The notes beneath the pieces are model-generated. The model saw only the letters and a program-made list of their open reading frames with translations, ran no database searches and was not told the origin of the DNA. The position numbers and the translations under genes were made by a program. From Paenibacillus wulumuqiensis (lineage in GTDB: Bacteria > Bacillota > Bacilli > Paenibacillales > Paenibacillaceae), in contig NZ_LAQP01000014.1 in assembly GCF_000971965.1 (NCBI RefSeq), positions 186,001 to 250,000 of the forward strand: a stretch of DNA of 64,000 nucleotides, given 5' to 3'. How positions within the stretch are numbered: position 1 is the stretch's first letter; each line of letters starts with the position of its first letter. Positions 27,699-37,101 of the stretch are shown in pieces.

Positions 27699-28868
27699 AT
27701 GACTAATACGCAATGGGCACTAACCACCGCCAGTTCCATTATGGAACGTACTCCCCGGTTGTATGAAGACCGGGGGCATCGTGAAAAATGGTCGTATGAC
27801 TACGGCGTCATTCTCAAAGGATTCCAGCTGCTCTGGCAGCAGACCGGTGACGCTGCATATTTACAGTTTATCCGCGACAATATGGACCATTTTATCCAGG
27901 AAGACGGCAGCATTCTCGGCTACCGCCAGGATGAATATAATATCGATCATATTAACAACGGCAAGCTTTTGTTTCTCCTCTACCGGGAAACCGGGGAGGA
28001 GAAGTACCGCCGGGCGGCAGTGCTGCTGCGCGAGCAGCTGCAGAACCATCCGCGTACGTCCGAAGGAGCCTTCTGGCACAAGCAGATCTATCCGTATCAG
28101 ATCTGGCTGGACGGGCTGTATATGGGTTCACCGTTCTATCTGGAATATCTGCTGACCTTTGAAGACAGTCAGGGTATTGATGACGTGACCCGCCAGTTTA
28201 TCCTGTGTGAACGCCATACCCGTGATGCGAAGACAGGGCTGCTCTATCACGCCTGGGATGAGCAGAAGGTACAGCCATGGTGCGATCCGCAGACAGGACT
28301 GTCCCCGCATTTCTGGGGCCGCTCGCTCGGCTGGTTCAGCATGGCACTGGTGGATGTGCTGGAGATTCTGCCGCCGTCCCATCATGATTATGGAGAATTG
28401 ACCCGTATTCTGAATGATACGCTGACTGCACTGCGCAGCTATCAGGAGCCGGAGACCGGCGTCTGGTATCAGGTCGTCGACCAGCCGGAGCGCAAGGGCA
28501 ATTACCGTGAAGCTTCTGCGACTGCAATGATTGCCTACGCCATGGCCAAAGGGATTCGTCTTGGCGTACTGCCCGCCGACTGGCAAACGGCACTGGATCT
28601 TGCCTACCATGGCATGATCGACGAATTCGTGCTCACGACCAAAGAAGGCTGGGTCAATCTGAACAAAAACTGCCAGGTTGCCGGTCTCGGCGGCGCCGAT
28701 CAGCGGGATGGAAGCTTTGCCTACTATATCAGTGAACCGATCGTGACCAATGATCAAAAAGGGCTGGGTGCGTTCCTGCAGGCCTGCACCGAATACGAAC
28801 TGCTCGGTAAGGGCAAGAGCCATGCTGCTGATCCAGCCAGCGGAGGGACAGCCGATGTCGGTATATAA
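27699..28868 (+). CDS. GH105 unsaturated rhamnogalacturonyl/glucuronyl hydrolase
   Basis: 389 aa, (alpha/alpha)6-barrel glycosidase of the YteR/YesR family that removes the 4,5-unsaturated uronic acid left by pectate or rhamnogalacturonan lyases, acting by hydration of the double bond. Visible features: EKWSYDYGVILKG, YQIWLDGLYMGSPFYLEYL, FWGRSLGWFSMALVDVLEILP and GNYREASATAMIAYAMAKG. ATG at 27699 chosen because GGAGG stands at 27690-27694. No signal peptide, so cytoplasmic. It overlaps the next gene by 14 nt. Confidence 0.92.
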   Translation: MTNTQWALTTASSIMERTPRLYEDRGHREKWSYDYGVILKGFQLLWQQTGDAAYLQFIRDNMDHFIQEDGSILGYRQDEYNIDHINNGKLLFLLYRETGEEKYRRAAVLLREQLQNHPRTSEGAFWHKQIYPYQIWLDGLYMGSPFYLEYLLTFEDSQGIDDVTRQFILCERHTRDAKTGLLYHAWDEQKVQPWCDPQTGLSPHFWGRSLGWFSMALVDVLEILPPSHHDYGELTRILNDTLTALRSYQEPETGVWYQVVDQPERKGNYREASATAMIAYAMAKGIRLGVLPADWQTALDLAYHGMIDEFVLTTKEGWVNLNKNCQVAGLGGADQRDGSFAYYISEPIVTNDQKGLGAFLQACTEYELLGKGKSHAADPASGGTADVGI

Positions 28869-30210
28869 CATAGCGGATTACGGTGCTGCCCGAGATTCCG
28901 ATAAAATGTCGACCGGCGCCATCACAGCGGCGATCGAAGCAGCCAGCCGGGCCGGCGGCGGAACCGTGCATGTCCCTGCAGGAACATACCGGACCGGAGC
29001 GATCCGGATGAAAAGCAATATCGAACTGCATCTCAGTCCGGGAGCGGTGCTGTCCTTCAGTACCGCCCCGGAAGATTATCCAGTCGTCCAGTCGAGATGG
29101 GAAGGCGCCAGCAGGGAAGTGTACAGCTCCTGCATTTATGGCGAGCAGCTGGATAATGTATCCATTACAGGCGGCGGATTGCTGGAAGGCAATGGTCAGG
29201 CCTGGTGGGACTTGTTCCGTCAGTCTCCCGAGCAGCTGGCGTATCCGCGTCCCAAGCTGATCAGCTTCCACCACTGCCAGCGGCTCACGATCCGGGATGT
29301 CCGGCTGCATAATTCACCGAGCTGGACGGTCAATCCGATCTGCTGTTCCAATGTCACCATTGATAATCTGTCTATTCACAATCCTGCCGATTCGCCCAAT
29401 ACAGACGGCATCAATCCGGAATCCTGCTCCAATGTACGGATCAGCAACTGCCATATCGATGTGGGCGATGACTGCGTCACGATCAAGTCGGGAACAGAAG
29501 ATGCCGCAGAACGTATTGCCTGCGAGAATATTACCGTCACCAACTGTACGATGATGCACGGTCATGGCGGGGTGGTCATCGGCAGCGAAATGAGCGGCGA
29601 TATCCGCAATGTGGTGATCAGCAACTGTATATTCAAGCAGACTGACCGCGGGATTCGTCTCAAGTCCAGACGCGGTCGCGGCGGGATCGTCGAGGATATT
29701 CGCATCAGCAATATTGTGATGGAGGATGTGATCTGTCCGTTTATTATGAATCTGTATTATTTTTGCGGTCCACGCGGCAAGGACAAGTACGTCTGGGACA
29801 AGAACCCCTATCCGGTGACCGGGGAGACGCCGCGCTTTCGCCGGATTCATTTTGCCAATATTACGGCACGTCATGTACATGCAGCGGCCGGATTCCTGTA
29901 CGGACTGGCCGAGCAGTACATATCGGAGATTACATTTGCCAATATCGATATCTCCATGGCGGAGAATGCCACGCCAGGTCGCCCTGCGATGATGGCAGGC
30001 ATCGAGGAAATGAACAACCGCGGCTTTTACCTCGGCAATGTGCGGGATATCCGCTTCCAGCAGGTGACGATCGAGAATCACGAAGGCCCGGCCTTTTATA
30101 TTGAAAATGGGGAGTCGGTAGAGATCAGCGACTGCCATTCCCGCAATACAGCGAAGCCGGAACAGCTGGTGCATCAGATCACTACCGAAGTAACCGCAGG
30201 AGGGCTGTAG
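28855..30210 (+). CDS. GH28 polygalacturonase/rhamnogalacturonan hydrolase
   Basis: 451 aa, right-handed beta-helix inverting hydrolase. Signature residues: NTD (D184 in SPNTDGINPESC), the acid pair D205/D206 in VGDDCVTIK, H237 in GHGGVVIG, and R268-x-K270 in RLKS. I chose the ATG at 28855 because GGAGGG stands just before and a pectate-lyase-superfamily start (YNIADYGAARD) follows at once. It overlaps GH105 by 14 nt, suggesting coupled translation. No signal peptide: an intracellular exo-acting enzyme on imported oligogalacturonides is most likely. Confidence 0.93.
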   Translation: MSVYNIADYGAARDSDKMSTGAITAAIEAASRAGGGTVHVPAGTYRTGAIRMKSNIELHLSPGAVLSFSTAPEDYPVVQSRWEGASREVYSSCIYGEQLDNVSITGGGLLEGNGQAWWDLFRQSPEQLAYPRPKLISFHHCQRLTIRDVRLHNSPSWTVNPICCSNVTIDNLSIHNPADSPNTDGINPESCSNVRISNCHIDVGDDCVTIKSGTEDAAERIACENITVTNCTMMHGHGGVVIGSEMSGDIRNVVISNCIFKQTDRGIRLKSRRGRGGIVEDIRISNIVMEDVICPFIMNLYYFCGPRGKDKYVWDKNPYPVTGETPRFRRIHFANITARHVHAAAGFLYGLAEQYISEITFANIDISMAENATPGRPAMMAGIEEMNNRGFYLGNVRDIRFQQVTIENHEGPAFYIENGESVEISDCHSRNTAKPEQLVHQITTEVTAGGL

Positions 30211-30211
30211 G

Positions 30212-31105
30212 ATGAAAAGCAGGGATCAGCTGCTGACACTGCTGGGTGATCTGCCGGAGCAGTACACGCTGGATAGTGAATTGCTCTGGCAGGAGGAACG
30301 GGATGGTTACCGGCTGGAGACACTGCTGCTGGATCTCAATGGCATGGAAAAGGTACCAGCGTACGTGGCGGTTCCTTCCGCAGGGGAGGGGCCTTTTCCA
30401 TTGGTCATCTTCAATCATTCCCATGGCGGGGATTACACAAACGGCAAGCGCGAATTTCTGCGCAGCAGTCCGTATTTGCAGGAGGCTTCCTTTGCGAAGA
30501 CACTGACCGGCATGGGCTATGCCGCCTGCTGTATTGATATGTGGTGCTTCAACGAGCGCGGCGGCCGGACCGAGAGCGAGACGGTCAAGGAGATGCTCTG
30601 GCAGGGACGTGTGCTGTGGGGCATGATGATCCACGATAATCGCCGGCTGCTCGATTATATGTGCAGCCGGGAGGATATCGATGCTTCGCGGATCGGTACG
30701 ATCGGCATGTCGATGGGCGGACTGATGGCCTGGTGGCTGGCTGCGCTGGATGAGCGGATCACCGTCACCGTGGATATTTGCGGACAGGTGGATGCCCATA
30801 CGCTCGTGCAGCGGCGCGGGCTGGATCATCATGGCTTTTATTCGTATGTACCGGGCCTGCTCAAATATTACTCTACGCTCGATATCCAGCAGTGGATCGC
30901 CCCGCGTCCGCGGATCAGTCTGGTGGGCCGCAACGACCGGATGTGCCCGATTGATGGAGTGGAGCATCTGGCAAGCGGGCTGCGAAGTGTATATGAGCAG
31001 GCAGGACACCCCGAGCACTGGGTTCCTTTTGTCGGCAGCGGCGGACATATGGAGACGGCAGAGATGAGAGCGGCCTGGATGACGTTTTTGCAAAAGCATT
31101 TATAG
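30212..31105 (+). CDS. Alpha/beta hydrolase, probable acetyl or feruloyl esterase
   Basis: 297 aa, cytoplasmic serine esterase. The oxyanion segment VIFNHSHGGDY, nucleophile elbow GTIGMSMGGLMAWW, an acid in VGRNDRMCP and the final His in GSGGHMET form the expected triad. It resembles the dienelactone hydrolase/acetyl xylan esterase group. Placed one base after the polygalacturonase stop and before the pectin methylesterase, it probably removes acyl groups from imported pectic oligomers. The exact acyl group is not readable. Confidence 0.85.
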   Translation: MKSRDQLLTLLGDLPEQYTLDSELLWQEERDGYRLETLLLDLNGMEKVPAYVAVPSAGEGPFPLVIFNHSHGGDYTNGKREFLRSSPYLQEASFAKTLTGMGYAACCIDMWCFNERGGRTESETVKEMLWQGRVLWGMMIHDNRRLLDYMCSREDIDASRIGTIGMSMGGLMAWWLAALDERITVTVDICGQVDAHTLVQRRGLDHHGFYSYVPGLLKYYSTLDIQQWIAPRPRISLVGRNDRMCPIDGVEHLASGLRSVYEQAGHPEHWVPFVGSGGHMETAEMRAAWMTFLQKHL

Positions 31106-31200
31106 CGTAGAGGATGATCTGTATGTATCAAAGTAGAAGGATGCCTGCATATGCAGAATATCAATAGATCAGAACCGTGCAGGTATGGAAAGGAGAAATG

Positions 31201-32325
31201 ATGGAGATTCTCGTGGGCCGACAGCCATTTTGTGATTATGCGACGATCCAGGCAGCGGTGGATGCGCTGGAAATCTATACAGTTCCTCTGGAAAACAATA
31301 TTGATATGGATCAATCTCATACATCCATTCCAGCAATGAACAGGAATTTCCCAGCAGATGCCGCAGCCGATCCTCCAGATGATGAAGCGGATAGATCAAC
31401 AGACCCGTCCATGATGGCGACGACAGAGATGGACACCATCCGCATTCTAGAAGGCATCTATGAGGAGTCTGTGATCATCTATCGCTCCAATCTGCGCATC
31501 ATCGGCATCGGCAGCGTGGAGATTACGGCCTGCCGGCATGCCCGTGAAAAGGATGAGCAGGGCGTGCCCATCGGTACCTTTGCTACGCCAACCCTGTTTG
31601 TAGGAGGTAGCAATCTGCTGCTGGAGAATCTCACGATCAGCAATACGGCCGGGCAGGGAGAAGGGATTGGTCAGGCGGTGGCCGTGTACGCCCATTCTGA
31701 CCGTACCGTATTCCGGCGCTGTATATTGCGCGGCCATCAGGATACATTATTCACCGGCCCGCTGCCGCCGAGGCCCCGGGAGCGTGCATCATTCGGAGGT
31801 ATTCCGATTCGTGAGCATCACGCCCGGTATCGGCAGCTGTATGAACATTGTTATATCGAAGGCACGGTTGATTTTATATTTGGCGGGGCGACAGCCTATT
31901 TTGACCACTGCCAGATTCACAGCCTGCGTCACTATCGCAATCGTTCCACCTATATCACTGCAGCCTCTACACCACAGGATCAGCCCTACGGCTATGTGCT
32001 GTACCGCTGTTATCTGACCGGCGAGCGGGATATCGCACCCGTCTATCTGGGGCGGCCGTGGCGGGAGTATGCGCGCACTGTTCTGGTGGAATGCAGACTG
32101 GGTGATCATATTCATCCGGCAGGCTGGCATAACTGGGATCAGCCGGCCAATGAACAGACCGTCACGTATCAGGAATATGACCCTATCCATGCAGAGCAGC
32201 TTCGTGCCGATCGGGCAGGCTGGGCCGACTGCCTGACCGATGGAGCCGATCAGTGGACTAGAGAGCATGTATTTGCCGGAACCTCATTCTGGAATTTCCG
32301 AAATCAGGAAGGAAGTGCCTTATGA
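31201..32325 (+). CDS. Pectin methylesterase (CE8), intracellular form
   Basis: 374 aa beta-helix esterase that demethylates galacturonate residues. Motifs: GQAVAVYA, QDTLF with D181, DFIFGGA with D224, and LGRPW with R285 and W287. ATG at 31201 chosen (AGGAG 5 nt before). There is no signal peptide, unlike most bacterial PMEs. Between TIQAAVDAL and IRILEGIYEE an insert of roughly 50 mostly polar residues (about 21-80, rich in Asp, Met, Pro) replaces the usual short loop. It overlaps the GH43 start by 4 nt. Confidence 0.92.
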   Translation: MEILVGRQPFCDYATIQAAVDALEIYTVPLENNIDMDQSHTSIPAMNRNFPADAAADPPDDEADRSTDPSMMATTEMDTIRILEGIYEESVIIYRSNLRIIGIGSVEITACRHAREKDEQGVPIGTFATPTLFVGGSNLLLENLTISNTAGQGEGIGQAVAVYAHSDRTVFRRCILRGHQDTLFTGPLPPRPRERASFGGIPIREHHARYRQLYEHCYIEGTVDFIFGGATAYFDHCQIHSLRHYRNRSTYITAASTPQDQPYGYVLYRCYLTGERDIAPVYLGRPWREYARTVLVECRLGDHIHPAGWHNWDQPANEQTVTYQEYDPIHAEQLRADRAGWADCLTDGADQWTREHVFAGTSFWNFRNQEGSAL

Positions 32326-34031
32326 AAGCAGCAGACACCGCCGTCACACCCACATCCCGGCAGATGATCACCAATCCGATTCTGCGCGGCTTTAACCCGG
32401 ACCCTTGTATTCTGCGAGTGGAAGATACTTATTACATCGTGGTCTCGTCATTTGAATGGCTCCCCGGTGTCAGGGTATATGAGTCCGTTGATCTGGTGAA
32501 CTGGACATACTGCACGGATATTTTGACCGATCAGGTGGACCTCAGGGGCAATCCCAAAAACTGCAGCATCTGGGCGCCCCAGCTGAGTTACCGGGATGAT
32601 CGGTTCTATCTGCTCTATACTGATGTGAAAAGCACCAAGCGTCCTTTCAAGGATGATCATAACTATCTGATCACCGCCCCGGATATTCATGGACCGTGGT
32701 CCGAGCCGGTCTATCTGAACAGCAGCGGATTTGACCCATCATTATTTCATGACGATGATGGACGGAAATGGCTGCTCAACGCGCTGTGGGATTACCGGAT
32801 TACCGAAGGCAACAAGTCCAGCGGCATCGTCATTCAGGAGTATGATTCTACCAAGGGTACGTTGATCGGCGATCCGGTCAAGCTGTTCGACTGCACCCCA
32901 CTCAAGAAAACGGAAGCTCCGCATATCTATAAAAGGAACGGTTACTACTATCTGATTACGGCCGAGGGCGGGACAGGCACTGGACATGCCGTGACGGTAG
33001 CACGTTCACGGGAACTGCTCGGTCCGTATGAAGTCGACCCGCATAATCCGATGATGACCTCCAGCGGCCATCCGGAATGGCCGCTGCAGTGTGCCGGTCA
33101 TGGCAGTCTGGTGGAGACGCATGATGGAGAGTGGTATATGGCGCATCTGTGTACTCGTCCGCTGGAAGGGCAGTATGCGATTCTCGGCAGGGAGACTGCG
33201 CTGCAGCAGGTATACTGGGATGAGGAAGGGTGGCTGCGGCTGACCGGCGGCGGTTCTCTGCCTCAGCTGCAGGTAGCGGCGCCAGTCGGTTATAACCGGG
33301 ACGCATCAACTGGAAAGGATGGACTGGATAAATTAGCAGTCGGTTCAACCCTTCACAATGAGCAGCTGGCAGCGGAAGAAATATCATCCGGCAGAGCTGC
33401 CTCAGCGTATACAGGATGGACATTTGAGGATTCATTTCATGGGGAACGATTGCGGCCGGAGTGGAATACACTGCGCATTCTGGCTGATGAGAGCTGGTGC
33501 TCCCTGACTGCAAGGCCAGGCTATCTGCGGCTGACCGCTGGTGAGTCGGTGCAGACGCTGTTCCATCATCATCTGCTTGCCCTGCGCCAGCAGGACCGGC
33601 ACTTCCGGGCAGAGACTGCGCTGGATTATGAACCGGAATTGTATTTGCAGATGGCCGGGCTGCTGCTGTATCTGAATGAAGATAACTATCTCTATGCCTA
33701 TGTGAGCCGGGAGGATAGTCGCAAAGTCATCCGCCTGATGAAATGCGCAGCTGATCAGTTCAGTCTGATTCCCGAATGCATTGTCATTCCCGAGCAGGGT
33801 ATGATTCATCTGGCGGTGGAAGTCCATGAGACCACGGCGCAGTTCTACTATGCTGCCGGGGCGGCAGAAGACCGGCCTGACTGGCAGCCACTGCATGGAC
33901 CGGAGAATATCAGCTTCCTGTCCGGAGGATTTACCGGCAATTTCATAGGCATCGCCGCCCATGATATGTACCAGTTCAGAGGCAGCCATGCGGACTTCAG
34001 CTATTTCCGCTATCAAGGACAGGACCGCTAA
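32322..34031 (+). CDS. GH43 beta-xylosidase/alpha-L-arabinofuranosidase
   Basis: 569 aa. The five-bladed propeller domain begins NPILRGFNPDPCILRVEDTYYIVVSSFEWLPG with the catalytic base Asp in NPDP; the catalytic acid is probably the Glu in KTEAPHIYKRNGYYYLITAEGG. A C-terminal ~200-aa beta-sandwich (DUF1349-like, from about residue 365) is typical of GH43 subfamilies active on xylo- or arabino-oligomers. It is the last gene of the pectin operon and probably trims arabinose or xylose side chains of pectin inside the cell. The start overlaps the PME stop (ATGA). Confidence 0.92.
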   Translation: MKAADTAVTPTSRQMITNPILRGFNPDPCILRVEDTYYIVVSSFEWLPGVRVYESVDLVNWTYCTDILTDQVDLRGNPKNCSIWAPQLSYRDDRFYLLYTDVKSTKRPFKDDHNYLITAPDIHGPWSEPVYLNSSGFDPSLFHDDDGRKWLLNALWDYRITEGNKSSGIVIQEYDSTKGTLIGDPVKLFDCTPLKKTEAPHIYKRNGYYYLITAEGGTGTGHAVTVARSRELLGPYEVDPHNPMMTSSGHPEWPLQCAGHGSLVETHDGEWYMAHLCTRPLEGQYAILGRETALQQVYWDEEGWLRLTGGGSLPQLQVAAPVGYNRDASTGKDGLDKLAVGSTLHNEQLAAEEISSGRAASAYTGWTFEDSFHGERLRPEWNTLRILADESWCSLTARPGYLRLTAGESVQTLFHHHLLALRQQDRHFRAETALDYEPELYLQMAGLLLYLNEDNYLYAYVSREDSRKVIRLMKCAADQFSLIPECIVIPEQGMIHLAVEVHETTAQFYYAAGAAEDRPDWQPLHGPENISFLSGGFTGNFIGIAAHDMYQFRGSHADFSYFRYQGQDR

Positions 34032-34051
34032 ATAGTCAGTGAAACTTCTCC

Positions 34052-34082
34052 AGGCACACCTTATCCGCAGGTATGCCTTTTT
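34052..34082 (+). terminator. Terminator of the pectin operon
   Basis: AGGCACACC pairs with GGTATGCCT (one mismatch), followed by T residues. Confidence 0.85.
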
Positions 34083-34245
34083 GATATGAAATATGGAATT
34101 GTGGGCAACTGCCCGTATAGAATAGGGTAAATAAACATCATAAGTGTAACCTTTATCGGGTTGGGATCGTCTTACCTGGAATACACCTGTCTGTACGTAC
34201 GTGCATCACAATACGTTCAGGAACAGTCACAGAGGAGGAAACAGA

Positions 34246-34932
34246 ATGAAAATGAACCGATTATATACGATAGGTCTGCCTGCCCTGCTGCTGAGTGCAG
34301 CACTAAGTGCCTGCAGCGGCAATGCGACAGCCCCGCCTGCACCGACGCCTGCATCCAATTCCGGTACAGCAGACCCTGCAGCAGCGACCGAAGAAACCGG
34401 CAACACCGGCGGTGAGCAAGCGGGAGAATCGGGTATGGATGTCCAGCAGGAGAATAGTGAGGCGGCTTCGACAGATCGTCCGCAGCAGCGCTCTACCGAG
34501 ATGCTGATCAAGGGTGAACCAAGCAAGCATAATGCTGCACTGACAGAGGGCGAAGGTTACTCGCTGTATGTATATGAAGAGATGCAGCTGCAGAACAACC
34601 GTCTGTCCCTCAAATCCAACCCGCAATATTATGCAGAAATCGAACCGCTGCCAGCTGACTTCAATTTGGATCAACTGCGCAAACAGGGCAAGCAGGAACT
34701 GTCCAAGACTGGAGAAGTACAGGAATTCAGCGGCGATACGGTTGGTGAACCATTGACCGGTGCACAGCTATTCCTGCAATCCGGCAATGAACAGCTGCTG
34801 CAGAGCTATGTCGTCTGGGAACCGAAAGGAGAGACCGGATACATTTTCCATATTCATCAGCCAAGAGGGGGAGAGGGCGGACTGTTTAACCCGCTGGCCT
34901 ATGATTCTCTCGCCAGCATTCAGGCAAAGTAA
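34246..34932 (+). CDS. Putative lipoprotein, 228 aa
   Basis: Family not recognised. ATG at 34246 (AGGAGG 8 nt upstream). The signal peptide ends in the lipobox LSAC, so it is anchored outside the membrane. A Pro/Thr/Gly/Glu-rich linker of about 60 residues precedes a compact ~130-aa domain (LYVYEEMQLQNNRLSLKSNP ... GYIFHIHQPRGGEGGL) that looks like a small beta/alpha fold. The leader contains TGTACGTAC, like the core of AraR operators. It is monocistronic with a weak terminator behind. Confidence 0.75.
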   Translation: MKMNRLYTIGLPALLLSAALSACSGNATAPPAPTPASNSGTADPAAATEETGNTGGEQAGESGMDVQQENSEAASTDRPQQRSTEMLIKGEPSKHNAALTEGEGYSLYVYEEMQLQNNRLSLKSNPQYYAEIEPLPADFNLDQLRKQGKQELSKTGEVQEFSGDTVGEPLTGAQLFLQSGNEQLLQSYVVWEPKGETGYIFHIHQPRGGEGGLFNPLAYDSLASIQAK

Positions 34933-35052
34933 TCCAAGCCGGTTGGAGCTGCCCTTCTTTCCTGCACGGAGTTATTCCGGATAGCAGCAAACTGAAGCAC
35001 AACACCAGTGTTCTACCCATATCGTTATCATGTATCGTTATCGTGCAATACC

Positions 35053-35080
35053 GCCGGCGGCTTTGACCGTTGGCTTTTTT
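35053..35080 (+). terminator. Probable terminator after the lipoprotein gene
   Basis: GCCGGCGG pairs with CCGTTGGC (two G-T pairs), followed by six T. Confidence 0.65.
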
Positions 35081-35152
35081 GTGTATAAAAAGCTATGCAT
35101 TATAAGGATAAATGCCGATAAATAAAGCGTAATGTGTAAGTTATTTCCTCAT

Positions 35153-35245
35153 GTTCAAAATTGTGAACGAAAAAAGTCGAAACGTGAAACTTTTTGAATT
35201 ATTTTGAAGGAGAGTGATTGTTTTTTGTCAAGTTTGTGGTAGTAT
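35153..35245 (+). promoter_or_regulatory. Candidate fruR promoter and operator
   Basis: The inverted repeat GTTCA-N6-TGAAC (35153-35168) lies upstream of a weak promoter TTGTTT (35218-35223), 16 bp, TAGTAT (35240-35245). Further TGAAAC/TGAATT traces repeat downstream of the palindrome. It is a plausible FruR self-control site; both parts are only suggestive. Confidence 0.4.
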
Positions 35246-35268
35246 TAAAAGCAGTTGGAGGAATGAAT

Positions 35269-36015
35269 ATGCTTACAGAGGAACGCTACAACCTGATTAT
35301 AGAGCGCTTACAGGAACGCGGTATCGTAAAATTACAGGAGCTTGTCGATGTATTGGGCGCCTCAGAGTCTACGATACGGCGCGATTTGATCGATCTGGAG
35401 GGTCGTCAGCTGCTTAAGCGTATCCATGGCGGAGCCACACTGCTGAATCAGAAAAGCCAGGAACCCGGCATGGAAGAAAAAACATTCACAAACGTTCACG
35501 AGAAGAGTATAATTGCCCGGTTGGCTGCTCGTGAGATTGAAGATGGCGAATGCATCTATCTGGATGCAGGTACGACGACACTGGCGATTATTCCTTATAT
35601 CGAAGCCAAGGATGTCACCGTCGTAACCAATGGCCTGTCTCACGTGGAAGCGCTTGTCAGCAAGCGGATTCGCAGCTATCTGCTCGGCGGTATGATGAAG
35701 ATGCATACCAAAGCAGTTATCGGCAGTATGGCTTTGCAAAATATAGATAACTTCCGGTTTGATAAATGCTTTTTGGGAGCAAACGGAGTAGACGCGGAGA
35801 TGGGCTATACCACGCCTGACCCGGAGGAAGCGATGATCAAGCGCCGTGCTCACGAACTGGCTGCACATACTTACGTGCTGGCGGATTCAAGCAAGATCGG
35901 GGAAGTGACCTTTGCCAAACTGCTGGATCTGGATGATGCAGTGCTGATTACCGAATCGGTACCGGAACATTCACGCCCGTCTATTTCGAACAAAACTAAA
36001 ATAATCGAGGGATAA
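35269..36015 (+). CDS. fruR: DeoR-family repressor of the fructose operon
   Basis: 248 aa. The N-terminal DeoR winged helix (EERYNLIIERLQERGIVKLQELVDVLGASESTIRRDLIDLE) is followed by the sugar-phosphate-binding DeoRC domain (YLDAGTTTLAIIPYI, LLGGMM, CFLGANGVD, VLADSSKIG). I chose the ATG at 35269, 7 nt after GGAGG; the in-frame ATG at 35263 is too close to the site. It stands 2 nt before fruK and heads fruR-fruK-fruA, the usual order in Bacillales. The ligand is probably fructose 1-phosphate. Confidence 0.92.
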   Translation: MLTEERYNLIIERLQERGIVKLQELVDVLGASESTIRRDLIDLEGRQLLKRIHGGATLLNQKSQEPGMEEKTFTNVHEKSIIARLAAREIEDGECIYLDAGTTTLAIIPYIEAKDVTVVTNGLSHVEALVSKRIRSYLLGGMMKMHTKAVIGSMALQNIDNFRFDKCFLGANGVDAEMGYTTPDPEEAMIKRRAHELAAHTYVLADSSKIGEVTFAKLLDLDDAVLITESVPEHSRPSISNKTKIIEG

Positions 36016-36017
36016 CT

Positions 36018-36929
36018 ATGATATACACAGTGACACTCAACCCTTCTATCGATTACATCGTGGAAGTGGACGAACTCAAGCTCGGAGATCTGAACCGGAT
36101 GAAGCGTGACCTGAAGCTTCCCGGCGGAAAAGGAATCAACGTATCCCGTATCCTCAATCAGCTTGGTGCGGACAATACAGCAATCGGATTCCTCGGCGGA
36201 TTCACCGGTCGTTATATCGAGGACAAGCTGCAGGAAGATTCCATCAAGACGGACTTTGTTACCATTGCCGATGATACACGGATCAATGTAAAGCTTAAGC
36301 ACGGCGACGAGACCGAGATCAACGGCCTGGGCCCGGCGATTACAACAGCCGAAGCCGATCAGCTGGTCGGCAAACTGTCCGGTCTGAGCAATGGTGATGT
36401 ACTGGTGCTCTCCGGCAGCGTACCTCCATCACTGGGCGGAGATTTCTATGATCGCCTGATCGATGTATGCCATAGCAAAGGTGCCGAATTCGTGATCGAT
36501 ACGACCGGCAAAGCACTGTTGGAAGCCCTGCCGCACGCCCCGCTGCTGGTGAAGCCAAATCATCATGAGCTGGCCGAACTGTTCAATGTCACGATCAACA
36601 CACGTGAAGAGATCGTTACCTACGGACGCAAGCTGCTGGAAATGGGAGCCCAAAACGTACTGATCTCGATGGCAGGCGAAGGCGCATTGTTCATTACCGC
36701 AGATGAGGTCTATCATGCCAATGTTCCAAGAGGACAGGTGAAGAACTCTGTCGGTGCTGGAGATTCCATGATCGGCGGCTTTGTCGGTACGCTTGTACTG
36801 AACGGAGATTCGCTGGAAGCTTTCCGTACCGGTGTAGCTTCCGGTAGCGCAACCGCATTTTCCGATGATCTCGCAGATCGTGCCAAGATCGAGGAGCTGC
36901 TGCCGCAGGTAAGCATTAACCGGGTCTAA
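36018..36929 (+). CDS. fruK: 1-phosphofructokinase
   Basis: 303 aa PfkB-family kinase converting fructose 1-phosphate to fructose 1,6-bisphosphate with ATP. Substrate-side motif LPGGKGINVSRIL near residue 36; the catalytic anion-hole motif GAGDSMIGGF near residue 250. The start begins TVTLNPSIDY, the family signature. It lies between fruR and the PTS gene and acts on the PTS product. Confidence 0.95.
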   Translation: MIYTVTLNPSIDYIVEVDELKLGDLNRMKRDLKLPGGKGINVSRILNQLGADNTAIGFLGGFTGRYIEDKLQEDSIKTDFVTIADDTRINVKLKHGDETEINGLGPAITTAEADQLVGKLSGLSNGDVLVLSGSVPPSLGGDFYDRLIDVCHSKGAEFVIDTTGKALLEALPHAPLLVKPNHHELAELFNVTINTREEIVTYGRKLLEMGAQNVLISMAGEGALFITADEVYHANVPRGQVKNSVGAGDSMIGGFVGTLVLNGDSLEAFRTGVASGSATAFSDDLADRAKIEELLPQVSINRV

Positions 36930-37101
36930 TCCCATTCTGCGGCAGAGCGGCTTCGTAATCCATCTGTCTGCAGAGAGCGTATAGAGCCATACAGTATCAT
37001 CTGGATTTCATTTAAACATTTAAATAGTAAAAGTATCCAATTCACATCTTCCGCCGCCTGTACAGCGGCAGGAGATGATTGACATTAAGGGAGTGTACAC
37101 A

